Source: Synechococcus sp. PL34863bin_39
Lineage (GTDB): Bacteria; Cyanobacteriota; Cyanobacteriia; PCC-6307; Cyanobiaceae
NCBI GenBank assembly: GCA_011523155.1
Contig: WTHL01000178.1
Location: 1-17,292, forward strand
Direction: 5' to 3'
DNA: 17,292 nt
In this document: one piece after another, positions 1 through 6,748 of the stretch
How positions within the stretch are numbered: position 1 is the stretch's first letter
Layout of the letters: every line of letters begins with the position of its first letter
The notes under the pieces: model-generated
The model's database searches: none
What the model saw: the letters and a program-made list of their open reading frames with translations, nothing else
Told to the model about the DNA's origin: nothing
Program-made: the position numbers and the translations under genes

Positions 1-52
1 CACCCAGATTCTGTTCGGCTGATGTCGCACCCCAATCCACCCCGTTAGTCCC

Positions 53-472
53 ATGCCCTCCGGCGAACCACAACCGTCCCTCCCCGTCAGCATCGCGCCG
101 AGCCCGAGGCTGCCACTGCTCATTTTCGTGCTGGGACCAGCACTGCTCCCACTTCCCCTGCACCCCTGGCCAACCCTGATCAACAGCCTGATCGCCCTGG
201 CCTTGCTCGTGCAGAGCTACAGCCTGAGGCTTGAGTTCGAACAGAACGCCCTGATCGTCTGGCGGGGAAGTCAGGAGCTGAGACGCTTCCCCTATGACGA
301 CTGGATGAGCTGGCGTCTGTTTTGGGATGGCTTTCCAGCGGTGCTCTACTTCCGTGAGCGCAAAAGTCCCCATCTCATCCCTGTGCTGTTCAACGCCAAG
401 GAACTGCGCGAGCAACTGAAAGCCCGGGTTGGCAATCTGGAACACAACGCCACCGGCACCGATCCGTCCTGA
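53..472 (+). CDS. DUF3119 family membrane protein
   Basis: A 139-residue protein that I recognise as the cyanobacterial DUF3119 family; its function is unknown. After a proline-rich N-terminus, two hydrophobic segments (about residues 19-35 and 41-56) should form a membrane hairpin. A soluble domain of about 80 residues follows, rich in aromatic residues and beta-type sequence (from LRLEFEQNALIVWRG on), which resembles the small PH-like domains found after membrane hairpins; that resemblance is my inference. The ATG at 53 has no clear Shine-Dalgarno sequence. The next gene starts 8 bases after the stop, and plsY follows that, so the three are probably one transcript. Membrane location and linkage to plsY suggest an envelope or lipid role, but nothing in the sequence shows an enzyme. 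Confidence 0.8.
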   Translation: MPSGEPQPSLPVSIAPSPRLPLLIFVLGPALLPLPLHPWPTLINSLIALALLVQSYSLRLEFEQNALIVWRGSQELRRFPYDDWMSWRLFWDGFPAVLYFRERKSPHLIPVLFNAKELREQLKARVGNLEHNATGTDPS

Positions 473-480
473 CCCGACCT

Positions 481-1518
481 ATGGCAGACGAACTTCTGAG
501 CAACGGCAATCTCGGCCCCACATCCCATCCACCGGCCGTGGATCAGGCCGAGGGCAAGGAAGACCAGCCTGAGAAAGCAGTGGACCTCTCCTCGGGCGAC
601 AGCCAGGCCGGCTCCTCCGGGGCCGACGACGCCCCAACCACGGAAGGCTCCCCCGATCACTGGACCAGACTGGCCACGGCAGAGCTGATCGAGCGCCGCG
701 CTCAGCTGCAGAAGGACATCGATGATCTGAGCCGGCGCAAGCAGGAGCTCGAATCCGAGCTCAAGCAGTCCTTCGCTGGTCAGTCCGATGCCATCGCCCG
801 GCGAGTCAAGGGCTTCCAGGAGTATCTGGGCGGAGCCCTCCAGGACCTGGCCCAATCGGTGGAGAGCCTGGAGCTGGTCGTGCAGCCGATGGTCGTGCAG
901 CCCTCGCCCCTGGATCAGGCGACCGCACCGCAGAACACCACTGAGGAGAACGCACCGCCGCCCCCTGCCGTCGCTGACACCTTCCGCCCGGATGAGGAGC
1001 TGATCCGCACGAGCCTTCAGCGGTTCCTCCAGCAACCCGACTTCTATGCCGGCCCCTGGAAACTGCGTCGCAGCCTGGATGGCAGCGACGTCGGTCTCCT
1101 GGAAGACTGGTTTTTCAACCAAGGGGGGCGTGGCGCTCAGGCCAGCCGTGGGAGCAGGCCCCGCAATGTTCTGGTGGCCTCCGCCTTGATTTCCGTGATC
1201 GGAGATCTCTACGGGGACCAGTTCCAGGCCCTGATCCTGGCCGGACAACCCGAACGCCTCGGGGAGTGGCGCCGCGGCCTTCAGGACTGCCTTGGGCTCG
1301 ACCGCGAGGACTTCGGGCCCAACAGCGGGATTGTGCTGTTTGACCGCGGTGATGCGCTGGTCGAACGTGCCGACCGTCTGGAGGAACGCGGCGAGGTGCC
1401 CCTGATCCTGATTGATGCCGCCGAGCGCGCCGTTGACATCCCTGTGCTTCAGTTTCCCCTCTGGCTGGCCTTCGCAGCCCAGCCGGACGAACTGATGATT
1501 GACGACGATCTGCTCTGA
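481..1518 (+). CDS. DUF3086 family protein with N-terminal coiled coil
   Basis: A 345-residue protein of the cyanobacterial DUF3086 family, function unknown. Residues 1-60 are low-complexity and acidic, probably disordered. Residues about 62-98 form a heptad-like charged helix (ELIERRAQLQKDIDDLSRRK), likely a coiled coil, followed by a second helix to about residue 132. A proline/glutamine linker (133-165), which includes a short VVQP repeat, leads to a globular C-terminal domain of about 175 residues ending in an acidic tail (DDDLL). There is no signal peptide or membrane segment, so it is probably cytosolic. Its stop codon overlaps the plsY start by one base (TGATG), so the two are translationally coupled. 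The conserved adjacency suggests a structural or regulatory partner of DUF3119 or of the membrane, which is inference only. Confidence 0.82.
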   Translation: MADELLSNGNLGPTSHPPAVDQAEGKEDQPEKAVDLSSGDSQAGSSGADDAPTTEGSPDHWTRLATAELIERRAQLQKDIDDLSRRKQELESELKQSFAGQSDAIARRVKGFQEYLGGALQDLAQSVESLELVVQPMVVQPSPLDQATAPQNTTEENAPPPPAVADTFRPDEELIRTSLQRFLQQPDFYAGPWKLRRSLDGSDVGLLEDWFFNQGGRGAQASRGSRPRNVLVASALISVIGDLYGDQFQALILAGQPERLGEWRRGLQDCLGLDREDFGPNSGIVLFDRGDALVERADRLEERGEVPLILIDAAERAVDIPVLQFPLWLAFAAQPDELMIDDDLL

Positions 1519-2135
1519 TGGGCCTCTTCCTTCTCATCCTGCTGCTGGGCTATCTGCTCGGATCCACGCCGAGCGGTTATCTGGCAGGCCGCTGGTGCAA
1601 AGGCATCGACCTGCGTGACCTGGGCTCAGGCTCCACAGGCGCCACGAATGTGCTTCGGCAGGTCGGCAAGGGTCCAGCGCTGATTGTGTTTCTGATTGAT
1701 GTCGCCAAAGGTGCTGCGGCGGTTCTGCTGGCGGCATCGCTGAGCACGAACCTCAGCGATGGACTGAACAACTGGCTTCAGGTGATGGCGGGTCTGGCCG
1801 CACTGGCAGGTCATATCTGGCCGTTGTGGCTCGGCTTCAAGGGGGGCAAGGCCGTCGCCACCGGCTTCGGACTGTTCCTCGGCCTGGCCTGGCCCGTCGG
1901 CCTGGCCTGCTTCGGGCTCTTCCTCACCACCCTGTCGTTGTCGCGCATCGTCTCCCTCGCCAGTGTGGTGGCCGCCATGGCATTGCCCCTGCTGATGGCG
2001 GCCGGTCCCAGTCCCAACACTGCCAATCTGACGGTGGCCGTGGTGGCCATGGCACTGGTGATCTGGCGTCATCGCAGCAACCTGAAACGGATTGCGGCCG
2101 GAACGGAACCCCGTCTGGGACAACCAAAAAGCTGA
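1518..2135 (+). CDS. plsY: Glycerol-3-phosphate acyltransferase PlsY
   Basis: PlsY transfers the acyl group of acyl-phosphate to glycerol-3-phosphate, giving lysophosphatidic acid, the first acylation in phospholipid (here mostly glycolipid precursor) synthesis at the inner membrane. The 205-residue length and about five to six hydrophobic helices fit the family. The three PlsY motifs are visible: GSTPSGYLAG at 15-24; GSGSTGATN at 36-44, the phosphate-binding loop; and GFKGGKAVAT near 106-115. The C-terminal WRHRSNLKRIAAGTEPRLG is also typical. The ATG at 1518 overlaps the preceding stop by one base. The gene ends 29 bases from the convergent pyrF stop. The PlsX partner, which makes acyl-phosphate, is not in the window. 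Confidence 0.96.
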   Translation: MGLFLLILLLGYLLGSTPSGYLAGRWCKGIDLRDLGSGSTGATNVLRQVGKGPALIVFLIDVAKGAAAVLLAASLSTNLSDGLNNWLQVMAGLAALAGHIWPLWLGFKGGKAVATGFGLFLGLAWPVGLACFGLFLTTLSLSRIVSLASVVAAMALPLLMAAGPSPNTANLTVAVVAMALVIWRHRSNLKRIAAGTEPRLGQPKS

Positions 2136-2158
2136 TCACCGCGCGCAGCGCTGTCAAG

Positions 2159-2175
2159 TCGCGATCAGGTCGCGA
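2159..2175. terminator. Possible hairpin between convergent plsY and pyrF ends
   Basis: Two copies of TCGCGA are separated by five bases. Because TCGCGA is its own reverse complement, the two copies are both a direct repeat and a six-base-pair hairpin. It lies at the 3' ends of two convergent genes and covers the pyrF stop codon. There is no T-run on either side, so intrinsic termination is not well supported; it could be chance in GC-rich DNA. Confidence 0.25.
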
Positions 2176-2911
2176 TCTCGCCACAGCAGGCCGCGAACGC
2201 GGCACTCGGATCCTCCGCCTTTGTGATCGGACGTCCGATCACCAGCTGACTGGCACCAGCAACCAGAGCTTCGGCGGGCCCCATCACCCTGGCCTGATCG
2301 CCAAGGGAGCTGCCTCGCGGACGAATGCCTGGGGTCACCAGCGCAAAGGGCTGCGGATGCTGAGCGCGGAGTGTTGCTGCTTCATGGGCTGAGCAGACAC
2401 AGCCCCCGATCCCAGCATCCGCAGCCAGGGCGGCCAGAGCTGGAACACGCTGCGTCAGCCCCTGGGTGATGGCCAGTTCCTGCTGCAGCCGCGTTTCATT
2501 CCAGCTCGTGAGCACCGTCACCGCCAGCAATGTGGGCACGTTGATCCCGGCTTGGTGCGCAGCATTCTCAGCCGCTGACTGCGCCGCCCGCAGCGCGTCG
2601 CTGCCCGCGCAGGCATGGACCGTGATCAGCTCAGCCCCGAGCAACGCGGCACGCCTGCACGCACCGGCCATGGTGGCGGGAATGTCGTGGAATTTGAGAT
2701 CGAGAAACACCCGCAGGCCCAGCGCACTGAACTGCGCCACCACGTCAGGGCCGGCCTGCATATACAGCTCAAGCCCCACCTTCACCCAGCGCAATCCTTC
2801 CACCTGTGCGGCAAACGTCAGCGCCTGGTCGGGCGCCATGCCATCGAGAGCCACGATGATCCGATCGGCAGGGTCAGAGGAAAGCGACGGGGCCAAGGCA
2901 GGGGGAAACAC
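2165..2911 (-). CDS. pyrF: Orotidine-5'-phosphate decarboxylase
   Basis: PyrF decarboxylates orotidine monophosphate to UMP, the last step of de novo pyrimidine synthesis, in the cytosol. The 248-residue length fits the bacterial family. Signature [10 protein letters not shown] is at 71-80, with the catalytic Asp-Lys-Asp set at D71, K73 and D76. IIVALD (18-23) supplies the first-strand aspartate, KVGLELY (44-50) the substrate lysine, and TPGIRP (193-198) with VIGRPIT (224-230) the phosphate-binding end of the TIM barrel. The start is a GTG at 2911, chosen because the only upstream in-frame ATG is followed two codons later by a stop, and because an AGGA sits 8 bases upstream. It lies 14 bases downstream of tyrS and is probably co-transcribed with it. 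Confidence 0.95.
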   Translation of the reverse strand: MFPPALAPSLSSDPADRIIVALDGMAPDQALTFAAQVEGLRWVKVGLELYMQAGPDVVAQFSALGLRVFLDLKFHDIPATMAGACRRAALLGAELITVHACAGSDALRAAQSAAENAAHQAGINVPTLLAVTVLTSWNETRLQQELAITQGLTQRVPALAALAADAGIGGCVCSAHEAATLRAQHPQPFALVTPGIRPRGSSLGDQARVMGPAEALVAGASQLVIGRPITKAEDPSAAFAACCGEIAT

Positions 2912-2925
2912 TCACCCCATCCTGC
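2912..2925 (-). promoter_or_regulatory. pyrF ribosome binding site with two-codon ORF
   Basis: On the minus strand the tyrS stop is followed by GCAGG, then ATG-GGG-TGA, then the pyrF GTG start. AGGA (2923-2920) is 8 bases from the GTG and serves as a plausible Shine-Dalgarno. The ATG-GGG-TGA is a complete start-glycine-stop ORF that abuts the real start with no gap, in the same frame. Whether it is translated is unknown. Confidence 0.55.
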
Positions 2926-4173
2926 TCACGCCACCAACCGCCGGAACGTCTTCTTGCCCAGCTGCAGCACCTTGCCCTCCAGCTCCGCCGCCGAAGCAAA
3001 CTCCTGATTGGGGTCGATGATCTTCTCTCCTTCCAGGCGGGCGGCACCGCCCTTGATCTGGCGGCGGGCATCGCTGCTGCTGGCACAGATCCCGACAGCA
3101 CTGAGCAGATAAAAGGCCTTGGCAGGGAAATTCACATCCGCCAGCGACGCCTCGGGGACATCCGCTTCTGCGTCGCCACGCCCCCCCACCAGGCTGGCTG
3201 CATCCTGCTGCGCCTTCGCTGCAGCCTCGTGGCCGTGGCGGCTGGCGGTCACCGCCAGGGCCATGGCTTTTTGCTTCTCCCGCGGATTCTCCGGCAAGGT
3301 CTCCAGATCCAGATCGGTCAACAACGTCACGTAGTCACTGATCGCGGCATCGCCGACCTTCTCGAGTTTGGAATACATCGAGAGGGGATCATCCTCAAGG
3401 CCCACCACGTTGCCGAGGCTCTTGCTCATCTTCTGGACGCCATCGAGCCCGACAAGGATCGGCAGCAACATGCCGAACTGGGTGCGCTGGCCGAAATGAC
3501 GCTGCAGGTCGCGGCCCATGGCCACATTGAACTTCTGATCGGTGCCGCCAAGCTCCACATCGGCATCCACGGCGACGGAGTCGTAGCCCTGCAGCAGCGG
3601 GTAGAGGAATTCATGCAGCGCGATCGGCGTCCCGCTGCCGTAGCGCTTGGAGAAATCATCCTTGGCCAGCATCTGACCGACCGTTGCCGTCCCCAGCAGA
3701 GCAATCACCTGAGGGAGATCAAGACCTTCAAGCCACTCGCTGTTCCGACGGACCTCCAGACGCCCTGGGGTTTCGAAATCCAGAAGAGAGCGCTCTTTGG
3801 GCCGCCCCTGGCCGAGCTGCTTCAGGTAGGTGGTGGCATTGGCATCCACCTGCTCCTTGGTGAGCTGCACCCGGGTCGCACTTTTGCCGGTGGGATCACC
3901 GATACGTGCCGTGAAGTCACCGATGATCAGCACTGCCGTATGGCCAGCATCCTGAAAGGCCCGCAGCTTGCGGAAGAGAATGCTGTGACCCAGATGGATG
4001 TCGCTGCCGGTGGGATCAATACCCAGCTTGACGCGAAGGGGCCGGCCTTCCTTCTCTGCGGCCGCCAATCGGGCGGTCAACGCCTGATCGGCATCGTCGG
4101 GATCGCCGGCAGGAAAGAGATCAGCCATGCCGCGCGCGAGCCAGCTCGGCAGGGTGTGCGGCATTGACGACAT
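2926..4173 (-). CDS. tyrS: Tyrosyl-tRNA synthetase
   Basis: TyrS charges tRNA-Tyr with tyrosine in the cytosol. From my chosen ATG (4173) the protein has 415 residues, a normal length for the bacterial enzyme. It is a class I synthetase: the HIGH-type motif is HLGH at about 60-63, inside [15 protein letters not shown]; the KMSKS loop is perfect ([12 protein letters not shown]248-S252); and [14 protein letters not shown] follows the first motif as in TyrRS. The last 65-70 residues form an S4-type RNA-binding domain ending KTFRRLVA. An open frame continues upstream to 4233, but those 20 residues look non-homologous. A second ATG at 4164 is nearly as good, and neither has a strong Shine-Dalgarno. 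It follows DUF1825 by 70 bases and precedes pyrF. Confidence 0.95.
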   Translation of the reverse strand: MSSMPHTLPSWLARGMADLFPAGDPDDADQALTARLAAAEKEGRPLRVKLGIDPTGSDIHLGHSILFRKLRAFQDAGHTAVLIIGDFTARIGDPTGKSATRVQLTKEQVDANATTYLKQLGQGRPKERSLLDFETPGRLEVRRNSEWLEGLDLPQVIALLGTATVGQMLAKDDFSKRYGSGTPIALHEFLYPLLQGYDSVAVDADVELGGTDQKFNVAMGRDLQRHFGQRTQFGMLLPILVGLDGVQKMSKSLGNVVGLEDDPLSMYSKLEKVGDAAISDYVTLLTDLDLETLPENPREKQKAMALAVTASRHGHEAAAKAQQDAASLVGGRGDAEADVPEASLADVNFPAKAFYLLSAVGICASSSDARRQIKGGAARLEGEKIIDPNQEFASAAELEGKVLQLGKKTFRRLVA

Positions 4174-4223
4174 GGCGAGCTGAGGATGGAGATGCAGAGC
4201 GGATCGTACGGGGCCTCTGCCTC

Positions 4224-4239
4224 CCGACCCCATAGTCGG
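4224..4239 (-). other. Short hairpin between DUF1825 and tyrS
   Basis: CCGAC and GTCGG arms pair around a six-base loop, just after the DUF1825 stop in the 70-base gap before tyrS. It is GC-rich but has no T-run, so it could be a weak terminator, an mRNA 3'-end stabiliser or chance. Confidence 0.25.
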
Positions 4240-4243
4240 ACGT

Positions 4244-4570
4244 TCAGGTCGATGTCTGATCGAGCTGACTCTTCATCCTTTCGAGTGTCTGATTCATCTG
4301 CTCGAACATCTGCTCAGGCGTGATGCCGAACTGGCTGAGCTGTGTGCGCAGCTGTTCCACGGTCAGCTTGGCCTGGAAATCCTCCGAGAGTTCAAACCGC
4401 TTCATGAACACGCGGTAGCGCCCCATCAGCTCCTCCATCGTGTCGATGAATTTCTTCTTGCCCTCGCGATCGAACTTGCCGTAATCCGAGCCGAGCTGCA
4501 TCAGCTGTTGATAATCACTGAAGAGCCGCTTGGCCTCCTCCTGAACGATTTCGGATTCAAAGAACGCCAT
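4244..4570 (-). CDS. DUF1825 family protein
   Basis: A 108-residue, highly charged, all-helical protein that I recognise as the cyanobacterial DUF1825 family; its function is unknown. It begins [20 protein letters not shown] and has a second helical stretch around [20 protein letters not shown]. There are no cysteines, signal peptide or membrane segment. The open frame extends to 5305, but everything before the ATG at 4570 lacks family similarity and lies antisense to the neighbouring regulator, so the short start is right. It is divergent from the LuxR-type gene with 114 bases between the starts, and lies 70 bases upstream of tyrS with the same orientation, which allows co-transcription. Confidence 0.85.
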   Translation of the reverse strand: MAFFESEIVQEEAKRLFSDYQQLMQLGSDYGKFDREGKKKFIDTMEELMGRYRVFMKRFELSEDFQAKLTVEQLRTQLSQFGITPEQMFEQMNQTLERMKSQLDQTST

Positions 4571-4684
4571 CAGGTGCCCATGCTGCGGGTCCTGACGAGT
4601 CTGACCAATTCCACCGATCCCTAACAGTGCGGATCCACGCCCCTGGATGGGCATCAGCATGCAGGGGGAACAGCGGTTGCCAAT
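4571..4684. promoter_or_regulatory. Divergent intergenic region, DUF1825 / LuxR-type regulator
   Basis: These 114 bases separate two divergent starts and must hold promoters for both directions. I cannot find a convincing -35/-10 pair. A near-match inverted pair (GTGCCCATG near the left end, GATGGGCAT near the right) could be an operator, but it matches over only about seven bases. Confidence 0.4.
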
Positions 4685-5410
4685 GTGGACCTCACCCGCC
4701 TGATTCCCACCCTGCAGGAGCGCAGTCGCCGGGGCCATGGCCTTCTGGAGCGAAGCCGCACCCTGCTTGGCAGTGGTGACCGCATGCTTCTGGCATCCCT
4801 GGTCAGCTGGATGGAGGGGCTCTCGCCCCTGATTGGGGCCGCCACCACGCAGACAGAGCTCGTCCTCCACATTCAGCAGCAACGCCCCAGCCTTCTGATC
4901 TGCACCGACAGGCTTGAAGAAGGATCGGGTCTCGGCGTGCTGCAGGAAGCCAAGAAGGCTGACCCCTCGCTCAAGACATTGCTGCTGCTTCAGAGGCCCC
5001 TGGCGCGCACCGTTCTCAGTGCCATCGAGCAGGGGTGTGACGGCATCTGCTCGGCCGAACTCATCGGCAGCGGATCCATGCTGGCGGCACTGAACGCCAT
5101 GGACACCGATGGCACCTACATCGATGGCATCGCCAGCGGCATCCTGCGCCTGGCCCACCTGAGGGACGAGTCCCTGGATGACTCGGCCATGCTCTCCCCC
5201 CTCAGTCTCAGGGAGGAAGATGTGCTCCAGGGCCTTTGCAGGGGCATGACCAACCAGGAGGTCGCCCAGAGCCTGACCGTCTCTGTCGACACCGTGAAGA
5301 GCCACGTGAGCAGTCTCCTGCGCAAAATGGGCGTCAATGACCGCACCCAGGCCGTTGTCAAAGCCTTTCAGGCCGGCCTGGTGGACCTGAGCAGCACCCC
5401 TTCCCGTTGA
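4685..5410 (+). CDS. LuxR/NarL-type regulator with degenerate receiver domain
   Basis: A 241-residue transcription regulator. Residues about 171-236 form a clear LuxR-type helix-turn-helix (LSLREEDVLQGLCRGMTNQEVA, then SVDTVKSHVSSLLRKMGVNDRTQAV), with the usual E178 and V203-K205 recognition-helix residues. Residues about 35-150 resemble a receiver domain. D75 (LLICTDRLEEGSG) fits the phosphoacceptor position, but the acidic pair before it, the Thr/Ser and the conserved lysine are not visible, so phosphorylation is doubtful. The start is a GTG at 4685; an ATG at 4784 would remove a 33-residue N-terminal extension that looks family-specific. The gene is divergent from DUF1825, which it may regulate (inference). 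It resembles cyanobacterial orphan NarL-type regulators; I do not assign a symbol. Confidence 0.85.
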   Translation: MDLTRLIPTLQERSRRGHGLLERSRTLLGSGDRMLLASLVSWMEGLSPLIGAATTQTELVLHIQQQRPSLLICTDRLEEGSGLGVLQEAKKADPSLKTLLLLQRPLARTVLSAIEQGCDGICSAELIGSGSMLAALNAMDTDGTYIDGIASGILRLAHLRDESLDDSAMLSPLSLREEDVLQGLCRGMTNQEVAQSLTVSVDTVKSHVSSLLRKMGVNDRTQAVVKAFQAGLVDLSSTPSR

Positions 5411-5474
5411 TCAGCACGGCCATGGCTGCACCCTGCCACCTCTGGTTAACGTCTGCGGAACTTTGGGGTGCACG

Positions 5475-6065
5475 ATGAGTCGCGGGCACTGGTTGGATCC
5501 CCTGGCGCGGAAACTTCTTCAGGCCGTCGGTGATCTTCCCCCCGACCCGCCGGTCCGACCACCGGGCAGGAGCGTTGCGAGCCAGGTAGCCCCCGTCGAG
5601 CCAACCTGGGTGATCGATGTCAACCGGGCGAGGGCCGAGGACTGGCAGCTGCTGCCAGGGTGCAGCGATTCGATGATTGATCTGCTGCTCCGTCTGCAGC
5701 GCGGTGGCGTTCAGTTCAGCCAGGCAGACGATCTTTTTCAGTTGCTTGAGCTGCCTTCGCTGCAGGCGGAGGAGTGGCGCCCGCATCTGATCTTCCGCTG
5801 GCACGGCGATGCCCCTCCGCTCGAGGACAACCGAGCCCTCGATTTCAATGCCGCCAGCCACCAGGAGCTCCAGCAACGGTTGCAATGGCCCGACACACGC
5901 TTCAACCGACTGATTGAGGAGCGGATCCGGCGCCCCTTTGAGAATCTTGCTGACCTCCAGGAACGCCTCTGCTTACCGCCCGAGACCATCGAAGGCCTGC
6001 TCGGCAAGGCAAGATTCGGATCCAGACGTGCGGGGCCGAGCCTGCCGCCGAGAGCCTCACGATGA
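5475..6065 (+). CDS. Tandem helix-hairpin-helix (ComEA-like) protein
   Basis: A 196-residue protein with two ComEA-like helix-hairpin-helix regions. The first is at about 46-105 (IDVNRARAEDWQLLPG, then FSQADDLFQLLEL). The second is at about 121-180 (LDFNAASHQELQQRLQWPD, then FENLADLQERLCLPP). Each has the family pattern of an N-A-A/D-x-x-E/D-L-x-x-L-P start and a polar-F-x-x-xx-D-L second hairpin. Such domains bind DNA backbone without sequence preference. Unlike competence ComEA there is no signal peptide or membrane anchor, so a cytosolic role is likelier. The ATG at 5475 is chosen over a TTG at 5463 because GGGG lies 6 bases upstream. The stop overlaps the next gene by 4 bases (ATGA). Function unknown beyond probable nucleic-acid binding. 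Confidence 0.75.
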   Translation: MSRGHWLDPLARKLLQAVGDLPPDPPVRPPGRSVASQVAPVEPTWVIDVNRARAEDWQLLPGCSDSMIDLLLRLQRGGVQFSQADDLFQLLELPSLQAEEWRPHLIFRWHGDAPPLEDNRALDFNAASHQELQQRLQWPDTRFNRLIEERIRRPFENLADLQERLCLPPETIEGLLGKARFGSRRAGPSLPPRASR

Positions 6066-6676
6066 CGCCAACACCTCGGCAGGGCGACCTGTTCAGCATG
6101 GATGACAGCGGGGATGCCTCCGGTCGGGTGACGGCCAGCAGCCGACAACTTGCTGACGAGCTCATCATCAGCGGCGCAAGACTGCGGGATTGGCAGAGCC
6201 GTCTTCATCGTCATCAGGCTCCCCTTCTGCAAGGCCACCCGCAATCAGGGCAGACCCAGCTCTTCGGGTCAACCAGGCCCGCCGAGTTGCACGCGCGTTT
6301 CAGCCCCCTCAAGCTTCGGGCCCTGCCCTTGAGTTTCTGGCGCTGGCCTGACAGTCCCCACCACGGTGCGGCGATCTATGCCGTGATGGACAGACCGGAT
6401 CATCTTCCTGATCCGATCCTTCTGTATATCGGTGAAACCGTTGCAGCGGATCGACGCTGGAAGGGAGACCACGACTGCAAGACCTACCTGGCCTCCTACG
6501 GCGAAGCTCTCACCAGGGCAGGGCTCGGGAGCCAGCCGAGCATTCGCTTCTGGGGGGACGTGCCAGCCGATCTGAAAGCCAGACGCCAACTGGAGCAGAC
6601 CCTGATCCAGACCTGGTTGCCTCCCTTCAACAAGGAGACCCGGGGGCGATGGGCCACACCCTTCCATGCCGAGTGA
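6062..6676 (+). CDS. GIY-YIG-like nuclease family protein
   Basis: A 204-residue protein whose residues about 103-192 match the GIY-YIG nuclease fold: AIYAV (104-108) for the GIY strand, LYIGET (121-126) for YIG, arginines at 131-132 on the following helix, E179 (LEQTLIQTW) as the metal-binding glutamate, and PPFN with N190 at the end. The glycine of GIY is replaced by alanine, but the catalytic tyrosines, arginine and glutamate are present. The N-terminal 100 residues are of unknown fold and contain QGDLF (7-11) and QTQLF (64-68). There is no signal peptide. The start overlaps the HhH gene by 4 bases, implying coupled translation. A DNA-cleaving or structure-specific role is likely from the fold but not shown. 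Confidence 0.72.
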   Translation: MTPTPRQGDLFSMDDSGDASGRVTASSRQLADELIISGARLRDWQSRLHRHQAPLLQGHPQSGQTQLFGSTRPAELHARFSPLKLRALPLSFWRWPDSPHHGAAIYAVMDRPDHLPDPILLYIGETVAADRRWKGDHDCKTYLASYGEALTRAGLGSQPSIRFWGDVPADLKARRQLEQTLIQTWLPPFNKETRGRWATPFHAE

Positions 6677-6748
6677 ACTGACCAAGCGCTTAATCATCAC
6701 CCGCAACGCTTCCGGCTCCGTAGCATCGAGGCAAGACACGCCGCAGCG
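6677..6748 (+). promoter_or_regulatory. Short intergenic region before pepA
   Basis: 72 bases between the GIY-YIG-like gene and pepA. TAGCAT (6721-6726) could be a -10 element 22 bases before the ATG, but no good -35 is present. Read-through from the upstream gene is equally possible. Confidence 0.25.

Noticed and set aside
1..52. Possible tail of an upstream gene (frames open to TAG at 46-48 or TGA at 20-22)
   Set aside because: Too short to identify, and no family signal; cannot be supported.
346..1248. 300-residue open frame on the minus strand opposite DUF3086
   Set aside because: Antisense shadow; composition unlike a folded protein and it crosses two genes.
3229..4167. 312-residue open frame on the plus strand opposite tyrS
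   Set aside because: It is fully antisense to a certain gene and has no recognisable domain; GC-rich DNA gives long antisense frames.
4464..4473. Cyanobacterial HIP1 octamer GCGATCGC
   Set aside because: Only near matches such as CGCGATCG were seen; no full copy found by eye.
4571..5305. N-terminal extension of the DUF1825 frame to 5305
   Set aside because: The extension is antisense to the LuxR-type gene; DUF1825 similarity begins exactly at the ATG at 4570.
5411..5474. Terminator after the LuxR-type gene
   Set aside because: Only a short GGCCATGGC palindrome, with no T-run.
5742..5760. QADDLF in the HhH protein as another clamp-binding motif
   Set aside because: It lies inside the first HhH region and its spacing does not fit QxxLF; better explained as a structural helix.
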